Shown here: in pieces, positions 38,488 through 50,698 of the stretch
Position numbering within the stretch: position 1 is the first letter of the stretch
Layout of the letters: every line of letters starts with the position of its first letter
Source: Thunnus maccoyii
Taxonomy: Eukaryota; Chordata; Actinopteri; Scombriformes; Scombridae
Assembly: GCF_910596095.1 (NCBI RefSeq)
Contig: NC_056540.1
Coordinates: forward strand, 9,045,001 to 9,109,000
Direction: 5' to 3'
Length of the DNA: 64,000 nt
Made by a program: the position numbers and the translations under genes
The notes under the pieces: model-generated
The model's input: only the letters and a program-made list of their open reading frames with translations
Told to the model about the DNA's origin: nothing
Database searches by the model: none

Positions 38488-41400
38488 ATGCTGGAGCAGG
38501 TTCTGTCATTTGGTCGCTCCCTGGTGCGCAGGAAAGTGGTTGACCTGAGCAGCCTGGAGGATTCAAAGCTCTGCCGCTGCCTGGGAACCGTCGACCTCAT
38601 TGCCCTGGGAGTGGGCAGTACTCTGGGCGCCGGCGTCTACGTCCTGGCTGGAGAAGTGGCCAAGGGAGACTCGGGCCCCAGTATCGTCATCTCCTTCCTA
38701 ATCGCTGCCCTGGCCTCTGTCATGGCCGGCCTGTGTTATGCAGAGTTTGGCGCACGTGTCCCCAAGACTGGTTCTGCTTACCTTTACAGTTACGTGACTG
38801 TAGGGGAGGTCTGGGCCTTCATCACTGGTTGGAACCTAATTCTCTCCTATGTGATTGGTGAGTCAGTGATGGTCTCTGAATCATTGAGTCATCTGAAGAA
38901 GATGCTGGTTCTTCATTGTGTTCTGTTCTCTGTTTTCTCACAGGTACCTCCTCAGTTGCTCGGGCCTGGAGTGGCACATTTGATGAAATGATAGGAGGAC
39001 ACATAGAGATATTCTGTAAAACCTACTTCAGTATGAACTCACCTGGTTTGGCTCAATACCCCGACTTCTTTGCCGTGTGTCTGATACTGCTGCTCTCTGG
39101 TAAGGCAGCAAATAACAGCTGGATTTCATAAAAAGAGCAAAAGTTGAAAAATTAGAATTGGTACATTTTGTTTTAAACAACCAGCTTTAATGAGCCACAG
39201 CTGGCATAATTCAATAAAGAGATGGCAGGATGTTGTGTGATAAGTGGGTAATGGGGCAGGGCACATGCATCATAGAGGCCAAGGTTGTGTGAGTCCGCTT
39301 GAAGCTCACATTCACCCCACTCCTTTATAAAACTAGAAATACCGCCTCACGATTGTATACCTTCACCAACCAGTCAAGTTGCAGTTTACATCCAAGTCTG
39401 TCCAGACTAATATAATATTTATAGAGAAGATTTTGAAGGAATTTAATAAAATCACCACAGTTTCAAGGTGGGAACCCAAGATTAGTGTCACCAATTCAGT
39501 ATCTGACCACATGTGAAAAATGGTCAAAATCTCCCCTCCTGTTCCTGAGTTATAGCGTTGAATTATGGCCAGAAAAATGTTTTTTCAAAACATTATGGTG
39601 TCACAGTGAAGTTGACCTTTGACCTTTTGGATATAAAATGCCATCACTTAATCACTTTAATCTATTAGACATTTGTGTGAAACGTTGTCATGATGAACGT
39701 AGGAATTCTTGAGTTATAGCCAAAAATGCGTTTTGTGAGGTCACAGTGACCTTTGACCTTTGACCACCAAATTCTAATCAGTTCATCGTTGACTCCATGT
39801 GGAAGTTTGTGCCAAATTTGAAGAACTTCCCTTAAGGCATTCCTGAGATATTGCTTTAACAAGAATGGGACAGACAGACAACCCGAAAACATAATGCCTC
39901 CAGCCTTGGCTATTGCGGGCGCCGAGGCATAAAAACCCAGCTCATCCTGCTAGTCTTCAGCAGCCAGCATCCTGCGTCTTTTTCCCACACTCACATACAG
40001 TCGCAGCTGAGAACTGTCCAGTACAATTACAGTTTCTTTACAACCTCGGGCTACTGAGAAGCTCCACTGCAGCAGCTGATGGTTGAATATCATCAGTTGC
40101 AGTCGATGACTTGGACAGTACTGGCGATTTGTTTCCCCCCGGTATGATTCATGACAGTCCAGGGACCTGGACTGGATAAATTTGGTTACATTCCACCTTT
40201 ACGACCCTCAGGCTACTGTCAGCAGTCAGAAATGATCAGTCATAATAAAAAAAATGTTAACAGGACCGTCGAGTTCACCATGCTCATAGGACTACGCTGC
40301 ATAGATGTCAAAACGAACCTTCTGGGAAAGGTTGCACCCTAAAAACTTTATCATGTGTTTTATCTATTGGCGTGTCAATGCAATTAGGTCAGTGTGACCC
40401 AGAAACAATCCACTAGTGTTCGGTTGTTTTTACAAGGATGACAGATGCAGTATCTTAATTATGCAGTATCCGTTCAACAAAACCAAATTTAGAAAATCAG
40501 CACATGTTTTTGTGAAAACTGAAAGAAGAATTGAGGTTTATAACTTTGTCCGCAGTTTGCTGTGGTCTGACTCACCCCAAATTCACTTTATTTTCATAGT
40601 TTAAGAACCTTTATCCATCTAATGAATGAATCTGTCACACACAGCTCCATCAGATTTCCAAAAATTGCAACACCTTACTACCAAACATGCTGAGTCATCG
40701 AGTAAACAACTGATGCAACTGTTAATAAGTGGTAGTTTTTATTAACAGCATGCTCAATTGCCAGAATATGTGCAGTAATTGGCATCTGTTGGACTGATGG
40801 ACTCAGCTACTAGCTACTTAATAATGATGAAGTGTCACTAGATGTATCCTGTGTGTGCAAAGATAAATTGTGATTACTGGGCATTAACATTAACAAGTTT
40901 AGCAGTACAGTGCTGACTTTTCAGTTCAGTTACAGCTAACATCACTTGTTGTTGTCTTTGTGCTCATCCAGGACTCTTGTCATTTGGGGTGAAGGAGTCG
41001 GCCTGGGTCAATAAAGTCTTCACTTCAGTCAATGTGCTCGTGCTTCTGTTCGTCATCATTTCTGGCTTCGTCAAAGGAGACACACACAACTGGAAGATAA
41101 CTGAAGAATCTCTTATAAATGTCACAATAGTTAGAAGGTAATTTATTTATTTGATAATTTAAATTTTATGTTTTTATAGCCTGTTAAAAGCTGATATATC
41201 AGAAATTGGCACCAAACATGTCAGGGTCACACTAGTGTAAACTAAGCACAGTTGCACTGTAATGAAAAATATGCTTATTGGTCAAGTATATGTTTATTAT
41301 TGAATTTCAGTGTCATGCTTCCCTAAATACAGCATTACTAATCTGTATACATGCTTCAGGAACTTATCAGTGACGGCCAATGTGAGCAGTGATTATGGAG

Positions 41401-43382
41401 TCGGAGGATTTATGCCATACGGCTTCAGCGGGACGTTAGCTGGAGCTGCCACCTGCTTCTACGCTTTTGTGGGGTTTGACTGCATTGCAACAACAGGTGA
41501 GCCATTGGCATTTGCCTAATTGGTTGGTTGTCTTTAATTCCATCAAAGTTAAAGATCTTTGTGGCTGTGTTACAGGTGAGGAGGTGAGGAACCCTCAGAG
41601 GGCCATTCCCATCGGCATTGTGGTGTCACTGACCGTGTGTTTCCTGGCGTATTTTGGCGTGTCGGCTGCACTCACCCTCATGATGCCCTACTACCTGCTG
41701 GATGAGAAGAGCCCGTTGCCCATGGCTTTTGAATATGTGGGCTGGAGTCCTGCCAAATATGTGGTCGCTGTAGGTTCACTGTGTGCCCTCTCTACCAGGT
41801 AACCACTGGATTTGACTTTATAAAATAAACTGAAAACAAAATATCAATATTCAATTGATGAAAATATTTAGACATTGCTGTATTTGAGTCAGCAGAATTT
41901 AATTTTTGATGTGCATGCTGTAAATAGGTAATAATGGTGAATGAGATGTGGTCAACAATTATGACCAGTTATCTCTTACTGTGTCTTTGTATTGGATTGA
42001 TTCTTGTTGCTTTATGGGACATGGTGGGCGCAGCTTAATTCTCTCTGTTTTGAGATACCTGCATGTCTGTGTGATCCACTGTTCACAATTAAAATATCTT
42101 AAAGGGGACATATTATGCACATTTACAGGTCTATATTTTTATTCTAGGGCTCTACTAGAATTTTCTTTGCATGATTTACAGTTCAAAAAACTCCTTATTT
42201 ATCTTATATTGACCCTTTACACTGCCTCCAGCCTCCGTCTGAAACAGGCTGTTTTCGCTAATGTCTCTTTAAGCCCCCTTCCCAATGAGCCCACTCTGTT
42301 CTGATTGGCCACCTACTGGAAGCTGCTTCATGGCCGACTTCAGGCCGCACAGGAGGCTACGTCAACTAACTATGAAACAAACTATAGTAGTAGGATTTCA
42401 CTACTTTTTCTCATTCGTTACTAGAAATGTCAACTTCTCAAATACATCCATACATGTTCAAGCCAATCTGATACATGAGAGTGGACAACACAAACAACAA
42501 CTGGAAAATCCGTAGCAGCAACCTTAGCAACCAATGCTACAGAACAGACGGCCGTTTGTGTGCATGCATGACGAGCTGACGTCAGCTTGTCGGTAAGGTA
42601 GAAAAAAACATCACAAACGAAGCTCTCAGAGGAGGTTGAAGCCCTGGCTTTTGACTTGCAGGGAGCATTTCTACATACATTAACCTTAAGTTTTGGAACT
42701 TTGTTTAACATAGATATCTGTGATCATTACAGTATGAAAATAACAGAAAACCAGAAAAAGCATAATATGTCCCATTTAATATGGACAAGTTTTGCAGTGT
42801 CTCAAAACATTGTATTGGTGTGACTTAATTCTGTCTTTCTTGCCTGAAGGTTTGTGCATCAGTTCCCCTTCCGTTTTCTGTCAACAAACCCTGGTGGATG
42901 TCAGTCACTAACTTATCACATGATCTACATTCATGTGGATGTTATCAAATTTGACTTGAATCAATTAAATCTTGGATAAGCCAATGCCTTCTATCAATGT
43001 TTATCCTGTTACTTTGGGATTTGCCCTTTGGCAGTTTTGCAAACTATGATGCAATGCAGATAGTTGTTTGCGAAAACCCTCTAAAGCACATTTTGGTGCT
43101 TTTATATGTTTGAACTTAATGTTTACACTGCTGGGACATGAAACCCCTATAAATAAAACTTTGAGCCAGCTTCCATAACTGAGAAAAACTACAAAAAGTT
43201 TAAAACATTAAAAATTGTTCAAAGAAATTTGTGAAATATAATTTGCCTTAGAAAGATGCTTAAAATCAGCTCTATTCCATTCATTTAAAATCATGTAAAT
43301 GAATGGAAAAAATTAATATTACTGTGGGACCAGCAGGAAAGAAAGACACTTACTGACTTTAATCATGCTCTGAAGCTTTGAT

Positions 43383-43450
<68 letters not shown>

Positions 43451-46400
43451 TACGTGCGTGTGCGTGTGTGTGTGTGTGGCTCTTTTTGACTAACGTGTTG
43501 GTCTTGCATGTCTCTGCTGTCTCATGCAGTCTGCTGGGCTCCATTTTCCCTATGCCTCGTGTAATCTATGCTATGGCAGAGGATGGGGTGCTTTTCAAAG
43601 TCTTAGCCCGAATCAATCCTAAGACGAAGACCCCACTTATTGCCACTATGACCTCCGGTGTAGTAGCAGGTGAGAGCCGGGGAGCATCCGAGTGAGATCA
43701 CTCCTGCTAATCTTTCCACCGATCAACTGTGAAAGATACGGATGAAGATGCAGATGAATCAGTTGGTTCGTCTGCTCTATAATTTAATGAACTACAGCCA
43801 TTCTTAAATTGACCCATTGACCCAACACTTCCTGCTTTAAATGATCTAGTTTGTTAAAGGGAGTTTTTTCCCCCTCTGTACACACGTTGTTCTTTCACAG
43901 TTGTGCAAGTGTCATGTTTTCTTTCCCAAAATGCCCTCAACTTAACCATGAACCCTCTTCTCCCTAGCCTGTTGGGCTCCATGTTCCCTCTGCCGCGCAT
44001 TCTCTTTGCCATGGCACGAGATGGCATTCTGTTCAAATTTATGTCCAAAGTGAGTAAGCGCCAGTCGCCTGTGGCTGCCACCATGGCGGCAGGTACCACT
44101 GCGGGTAAGCTCCTGAGACAAGGACTCTCCTATCATGGGGTGTATCGCCTATCATGTATCGTGGACTTGTTTGGGGTTTTTTTTTTTATCTTTGTACACA
44201 TTGTCAGGTGGTGGTGATGGTGACTGCATGTTAAACGTGGTGATGTTGGTGTTTCCAATAGCATGTGAGTAAACATTACACTCATCACCTTGCTGTGGTG
44301 ATGCAGAGGTGTACTCCAGGGTGTGTCAGTACACTGTGACATCACTGTTGGGTGTGGTCAGAGAGCACTGTTCAGCTTGAAGTTACTCTTTAAGTCAAGT
44401 GAAATAACTCATACTTGAAGATACTTTCAATGGCTACTAATGATAAAGTAAAGATGAAATTGAAGCAGTCTGGGCCTTTTGGACTGATTAAAAACTTCTA
44501 AAGCGCTCCTGCTCAGTAGGATCCAGGTGTATAGTACATGGTTGCATGCATGCAGGTGGTGGGGCTCAGATCTGGGGAAGTGGCGAGCAGATGTGAACCC
44601 TGGGAGGGATGCAGCACACTAACCCCCCGAGAGCACAAGCCATGTACTGAGCAACTGGTAGAACTGGACAGGGGAGCTTTCTTAGATATTTTTGTTTTCA
44701 TATACTGTTGTGAAGCACAGCAGACACCGCTCAGTGTTTGAACCGTTCTGCTGAGATCAGCTCCATACTGGAGTCAGGTGCTGAGATACAAGAAAGGAAA
44801 CTGACAGCAGCACCGCAGTGTGTCTCACATCAAACGACACTCAGTATGCAGATGATTACAGCTGTCCAGAGAAACACAACAGCTCTTTTGTCTCTATTGT
44901 GGAAACATGTCTGCATGAAATTTCCAGTAATCTGCATCTGTTCATGTTCATTTGTTGTTTTTTTTTGCATCTGAAGAAAATGGTTTTTCTATTTTTGATT
45001 GCAAGGAAATTAATGTTGCACCATTGTATGTTGGTGTAAACTAATGTTTTCATTTGTTTTGTGAAACTGATTGCTTCACTCAGTAATGCTCCCTAGCATT
45101 TTGTATGTTTTTATAACTTTATATTGTGTTTCCTTTGCTTGCTGTAGCCATCATGGCTTTCCTGTTTGACCTCAAAGCGCTGGTTGACATGATGTCTATT
45201 GGAACTCTGCTGGCCTACTCGCTGGTTGCTGTGTGTGTACTGATTCTTAGGTGAGTACATTTATAAATAACTCAAAAAAATATTAACTGAAGGAAATCAT
45301 ATTTGTGAAAGAGCTTCCTTAATAGCTTTTTCCAAAAACCCACATGTATATTAGTCTGTTTGTGTAATGTACATCTCATGTTATTACATCACAGTGGTGA
45401 TGTAAGAGCTGTGAATGCTGCCATTGTATGAATGTGAAGTGGCTGCCTGAGTGAATGTAGGTGTTTACTTGACTTCCTAAACTCTGGACCTACTCTACGC
45501 GTCTGTTGGTCGCACCAAGGTGACTCATTACCACAGCCGCAGTAAACACAGACACAGTGTTTGTCCGCTGGTTTGAACCAGATTTATGTGCTTCACTTGT
45601 TTAACAAAGTCAAACCAACACATTAAAGTATTGCACAATTAAAGCGGTTTGTGGCTGTATAGGGGATAAACAGACAGTACTTTGAGGCATGAATATCGAC
45701 TTTTCTGTAGTACAGTGACAAACATGAAAACACATATTTCTGGCACGTAATAAAGCTCAGACTTGTAAACTTTAACCTGTGATGCCTCCAGGTATCAGCC
45801 AGATGGATCTCTGGAACGGCGGGCAGGTACCAGTGAAAAGGACTACCTGTCCTCTGAGGAGGGCGAGTCCGACCTGACAGAGTCAGAATCCCACCTCAAC
45901 ATGCTGAAAGGTGGAAACTCCACCCTGCAGACTGTCCTGCACCCACCTGTCTCACCCTCTGAGCATTCCTCCAGTGTGGTCAACATGTCTATCTGTGTGC
46001 TAGGTACTGTAGGGAGGCCGGGTTAACATTCTTCTACTCAGGCTCTGTCTCAAGTATGAGCGTTTTTTTTAAAGTGTTTATATATCTTCTTATCTATTTA
46101 TGAGCCAGACTTAATTGTGTGTTCTTAAACCACAGTGTTGTTGGTGTGCGTAGCCAGCTATCTCACCACATACCATAACAACTCCATCATTGGCATGGAA
46201 GTGTGGATCCTGGCATCGCTGGCTGTGTGTCTCCTCCTCTTCGGTGGCTGCGTCTACATGATCTGCAGGCAGCCGCAGACCAGCAAGAAGGTCTCCTTTA
46301 TGGTATGTAGCAGCTCAAGTCTGCCCAGAACGAGACTGATCCATCACAAAAAAAATTAATAGTGTTTGTGTGTTTGTTGCTGCTACAGGTCCCCTTTCTG

Positions 46401-47373
46401 CCTTTTCTGCCCATTCTGAGCATTTTTGTCAATATTTACCTCATGGTTCAGCTGAGTGGAGATACCTGGGTGCGTTTCTCCGTGTGGATGGCTGTAGGTG
46501 AGTGACTTTCAACTGCAGGTCCAAACAAGTATGAACAGCCATGACCCATTATGACTATTTAAAGGAATAGTTAGACATTTTGGGAATTATTCACTTTCTT
46601 GCAGGGAGGTAGAGAGGAACAATGATACCATGATTGTACAATAAATATGAAGCTGGTGCCAGCTGTCGGTGAGCTTAGCTCAGCATAAAGACTGGACTCT
46701 GGGGGAAACAGCTAGCCTGATTCTGTCCAAATCACAGACTGTTTATAACTAATTAGAAATTATATGCAGTCTATGATCCAAAGATACTTTTTCTTGGCCA
46801 GGAGCAGTGTTGTCCTGGAGTCTTGTCATCACTGTGAGGTTGCCAGGCAACCAGCAGAGACCTCAAGAAGTCACTGCTCCTGGGTTAGAGATAATCCGAC
46901 ACATAACTCCCAGTTAGTTCACAATGTGACATTTTTATATTTTGTTTTTTGTACAGATTAAACAAATAAAATATCATGTGTTCACTAGCTGTTTCCTCTT
47001 GTTTCCAGTTTGTATGCTATGTTTCATATTTAACTAACAGATATGAGACTGGTGTCCATCTTCACATCTAACTCTCAGCAAGAAAGCAAATATTTTCCAG
47101 AAATGCCTTATTATTCCTATGAGGATATAATGCCTTAGTCGGTGTTTTTGATATCTAATAGCTATTCCAATACCTCTCTCAGGCTTCCTGATCTACTTTG
47201 GCTATGGCATGTGGCACAGTGTGGAGCGCCAGCGCCAACTCCAGGGTCTTCGAAACAGCGGCAGCAGCAGCACGCAGGAACAGAAGACCAGCAGTGAGAA
47301 GCAGGTTGGCATGGGCGCAGTAGGAAAGGACCAGGAGCGTTTCATCTGCCCAGAGAAAACCAGTCAGTGTTAA
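38488..47373 (+). CDS. slc7a2: Cationic amino acid transporter 2 (CAT-2), with alternative exon pair
   Basis: Coding exons: 38488-38857, 38944-39099, 40972-41137, 41360-41496, 41576-41798, then either 43530-43669 (2B-type) or 43968-44104 (2A-type), 45148-45250, 45792-46003, 46136-46302, 46389-46497, 47183-47373. The product is 657 (2B) or 656 (2A) residues; the human forms are about 658 and 657. It is a plasma-membrane, Na+-independent transporter of arginine, lysine and ornithine in the APC superfamily with 14 predicted helices. The N-terminus reads [16 protein letters not shown] and leads into [19 protein letters not shown], the conserved APC helix-1 substrate region. CAT-2 rather than CAT-1 is supported by [18 protein letters not shown], the 2A-type exon and the synteny. 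The tail, ending CPEKTSQC, is divergent. The start codon follows a splice acceptor, so 5' non-coding exon(s) lie upstream and are not located with certainty. Confidence 0.96.
39330..39931. repeat. Dispersed teleost repeat with TGACCTTTGACC motifs
   Basis: The stretch contains repeated TGACCTTTGACC(TTT) and GAGTTATAGC motifs and ends in a GC-rich tail (GCCTTGGCTATTGCGGGCGC). I recognise the family as highly repeated in percomorph genomes. The direct TGACCTTTGACC copies resemble nuclear-receptor half sites but come with the repeat. It is in slc7a2 intron 2. Confidence 0.6.
42099..42779. mobile_element. 681-bp MITE with 20-base terminal inverted repeats
   Basis: The left end TTAAAGGGGACATATTATGC (42099-42118) and the complement of the right end (42760-42779, TTAAATGGGACATATTATGC) differ at one or two positions. 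The interior includes a CCAAT-like 'CTGATTGGCC' and has no transposase. The family is familiar from fish genomes. It sits in the slc7a2 intron just before the alternative exon pair. Confidence 0.8.
43384..43478. repeat. Long TG microsatellite upstream of the CAT-2B exon
   Basis: A pure TG run of about 63 bases is followed by a TG tract interrupted by CGCGTACGTGCG, ending about 51 bases before the CAT-2B exon acceptor. In the RNA this is a UG repeat, the binding sequence of CELF proteins and TDP-43. Confidence 0.92.
43530..43669 (+). CDS. slc7a2: slc7a2 alternative exon, CAT-2B type
   Basis: The exon encodes [20 protein letters not shown] and then a loop with [13 protein letters not shown], the CAT-1/CAT-2B-like version of residues about 351-397. 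In mammals this segment gives the high-affinity, inducible form. Entry phase 2 and exit phase 1 equal those of the exon at 43968. Confidence 0.93.
43968..44104 (+). CDS. slc7a2: slc7a2 alternative exon, CAT-2A type
   Basis: The exon encodes [20 protein letters not shown] followed by [12 protein letters not shown], the motif of the low-affinity CAT-2A form (liver and muscle in mammals). It is one codon shorter than the 2B exon, as in mammals. It is clearly a tandem duplicate of that exon, 298 bases downstream of it. Confidence 0.93.
46558..46970. repeat. Dispersed teleost repeat with internal palindrome
   Basis: It starts AAAGGAATAGTTAGACATTT and carries 'AGCTTAGCTCAGCATAAAG' and 'GGGGGAAACAGCTAGCCTG', text I recognise as a common percomorph repeat. 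An internal palindrome is centred on GTTGCCAGGCAAC (46840-46852). It is in the last intron of slc7a2. Confidence 0.6.
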
Positions 47374-49034
47374 AGTTTTCCAGCTCATTTGTAGACTCTG
47401 TGAGGCCACCTGGTGACACAGCAGCCCGCGTAAACGCACACAGCAGCTATGCCTCAATGCACCTGTATATACAGCTTCACCATGTGTGCCTCAGTCACAA
47501 GTGCATTCAGTCTGCACCGTCAGTATTCTGTAACAGCGGTCACATGATGAGGCGCCGCTGTCTTCTGATCTCTATCACTGTGATGGGACCACATCCTGTA
47601 GGTCACATTGTGCTTCATGGACAGCATGGAGGCAGAATTGAAAGGACAGGTTACACACTGGAGAGTGATGTTCATTTCCTTAAACACTCAAGCAGTCGAT
47701 GCAAGATTGCAACAAAGCTTTTCTGTTTCATTATGGACATATGTTTTTAGTTTTTCACTCTAAGCAGGTTTGTACAGGTGAATTTTTAAATGTAAAGTCT
47801 GTAAAATCTGTGCTTTCCATTTAGGTTATTTGATACACCAATGATGTGCTAGTTTAAAGAACATTAGTTTGTGGGAAAAGCACTTGTTTTTTGAAGTGTA
47901 CGAAACTGAAAAAGGACCAACATTAAGTTTAAGATGTGTTAAATGTATTTTGTGCATAATTGTTTCATATGCATACATGTGTGATAGCTGTACAAAAAAG
48001 ATCATAAAGACAACGCCGCATTCAGACTCATCTACAGTTTGTCAGATGTTTCCGAAGGCACTTACATGTCGTGACTTGACTCAATTTGTATGTCAGAGAC
48101 CTCAAAGTAGGGCAAGTGCTAGTGGAAAATTTCCAGGCTTCTGTTAGTGTTGCATAACAATTCATAGTCATTGTCTCTGCAGCTGTTAGTAAGGGTCTCA
48201 TTCAGCACAGATTAGCTTTTTTTTTTACTCTCTCTTGGATGTTTAGGATTTTATCTATGAACTGTTACAATCTGAATATGGATTTTGTTATTTGATAGAG
48301 AACTCTACTCATTAAGTAGTTTCTTTTGTCACTCTATCAGATTATGACTTATGAGGCTGTATTTTCCTGTTTGTCTCTCATTTTGTGCTATTTTGACACA
48401 GACATGTTGTTTATATTACTGTTATGAAATTATTCTCTCTTTAACAGACTACTTTGCCACCTAACAAAATGCACAATAATCAATTTTAAAGTATTTTAAA
48501 GGTCTGTCTTGCCACATAATTTAGATAAACTGATAATTTTCCAGATTTCTTCTCTTGTTCTTGGTGTTTATGTTCAGTACTTTAAAGTCTGTGTTGCTTC
48601 ATGAGGTTTGAAGAGACTTCACTGGGCTGAACTGCATGAAGATTCAGAGCTTACATTCTTTCCTCTGGCCTTTTAGCGGTGTGTCTCTCTCTTGTGCTAT
48701 GAATTGTAAGGCTCAGTGAGCTCTAGTTTACAGTAGAAACGTGTTTTTATTTTTTGATCTTTCACCTGTACTGTACTGAGGCTATAGGAAGTTGCTAATT
48801 GATCTATCAGGTTGACTGATTAAGACCTTCCTAAGTGCAGTGGTGTAAATAAATGTGGAACAAATTGAGAATAATAGTCTTAGCAAAAGTTTGGTAGGTA
48901 GATATTCCACTAGATTGAACCTCTACATCAACAGTGTAGATTCTTCCAGTGATGTTACAGGATAAAGTACACACAAGAAAAGTAACCATGAAGTAGTATC
49001 ACTTGTTACTGACTGAAAAGATAAATACAATAAA
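47374..49034 (+). other. slc7a2: slc7a2 3' UTR
   Basis: Non-coding AT-rich sequence follows the stop codon. AATAAA hexamers occur at 48848-48853 and 49029-49034, with a further one at 49427-49432, so alternative ends are possible. No other gene is seen. Confidence 0.55.
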
Positions 49035-50552
49035 TGTATTTTCCAGTAACACAATGTTTGGCATTTCATTTCTTTAGTTAAATTTGTAAGGAGTTCATGT
49101 TTTTCCACCCTCTTTGTCTGTGATACAAATGGCATAATATCCCAAAAACTACATACAAAAACAACATATTTCAATGAGATTTAGAGAAAAGGTCATGAAT
49201 CAAGAAAGAAGAGAGCCGTTTTTCAAAAAAAAAAAAATAAAAAATAAAAAAGCAGCTAGCTAGTGTTTAATGGGTAAATCAATCATCAATGGGTAAAAAA
49301 ATGTAAAACAAAACAAAACAAAACAACAACTGGTGCTACTTAAGAAAAAGAGGTTGAAATCTTCAAATATGTGGAAAAGAGAGAAACCAGTTATTTTTAA
49401 AATTGTCATGAACAAGCCATGTGGCTAATAAAGGCTTTTAATCAAAATTCCACATGCTTCTGCTCTTCTGTGTGAGGGCCTGAAGTTTTTGCCCTTTTGC
49501 AGGTTTGAACTGATAGCTTTTGTTGTAGATATCACCACCATGTGGCTGACACCTGAATTGTGGGCATTTTTATTTTTAACTTTTTTTTTTCTTGCATTCC
49601 TTTGGTCCAATAAATATCTATTCATTAAACAACACCTGCAAATTTCATCCAATTTTCTTTAAAATATTTTTACAGGGAGGACTTTTTCCCTACAACTGGT
49701 TGCAAAATTCTGATCAACATGTTTGTCGGCAACTCTTGAACATATTGTGCAAATGATAAATTTAAATGTCATAACTCAGTGTTCATGATTTAGATTCACT
49801 TGAAATTTTGTGCAGTTCCAAATATTCCTGGATTCAAGATTCAGACATTCTCCAAAAACCATGGCCATCAGCCAGTCAACTTTCCATCACTACGTGTATT
49901 GTAATGCAAATCTGCAGCAGATAACATCTTCCCATCATTTTTTGTAAAGGATTGTGCAGAGTTATGTGCTCTATTAGTGCTTTCTATTTATACATTTCTG
50001 TGTAGTTTATGGGGAAAAAAACATTCTTACACAATGAGTTTCACCCCAAGATTCATGAGTCAGTGACATGTCATGCATTTTTTTTCAAAGACAACTTCAT
50101 AAAGTCAGTGTCTTCATACTGAACCAAAATTTGTATATATGTGTTAACTATACTAAACTTAGTATAAATTTTCCCTCTTGGGGATCAATAATGTTTTATC
50201 AAATCTAACTACAGTATATAAAAATACTGATAAGTTACAACTACAATGGTATTTAGACTAACTCTAAACTCTAACTCTAAACTGAACTATAAAAAGCAGC
50301 AGTCATGTGACTGGATAGGATGTTGCCAGGTGTGCCACACATGTGTAAGTATGAACCCTTTGACAACAGCACAGCAGTGGTTTTCTGATTCAGTGTGAAT
50401 TTGCTCTGTAAAAACCATTATTGACACTCAGATCCAGCAGAGGGCTCCAGACTACGTGCTTCTGCTCTTCAGGTCTGAAGAGAGGGAGTAAACAGAAGTG
50501 TTCTCAAGTTATTTTCCCTTTTCCTCTCAGTCTGAGAGGAGGATGGAGCTAG
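49035..50552. other. Spacer between slc7a2 and pdgfrl
   Basis: AT-rich sequence with A-rich runs (49228-49250, 49310-49330) and no supported coding exon. The last 100 bases are the likely pdgfrl promoter; an AT-rich ATCTAAAAAGG at about 50555 is a weak TATA-like candidate. Confidence 0.45.
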
Positions 50553-50698
50553 AAATCTAAAAAGGGCAGCTGGAGCCTGCAGAGTTCCAGCGAAGCTTTG
50601 AGTCTGACCTTCTTACCCACTGAGCCCCTCACCAAAACCTCCCTGATCTCTCCGGCCCTGCAGAGCCCTCACCCCTCTGACCATCCTGCCAGCACACC

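Noticed and set aside
39600-39780. TGACCTTTGACC sites as nuclear-receptor response elements of slc7a2
   Set aside because: They occur inside a high-copy dispersed repeat and are part of its consensus, so they are not specific evidence of regulation.
43359-43544. Open frames made of Thr-His or Val-Cys repeats
   Set aside because: They are translations of the TG/CA microsatellite.
38488-47373. Naming the transporter slc7a1 (CAT-1)
   Set aside because: CAT-1 lacks the [11 protein letters not shown]-type alternative exon, and the C-terminal third resembles CAT-2. Neighbours agree with slc7a2.
50260-50290. CTAACTCTAA repeats as an interstitial telomere
   Set aside because: Only a few imperfect units, not TTAGGG/CCCTAA.
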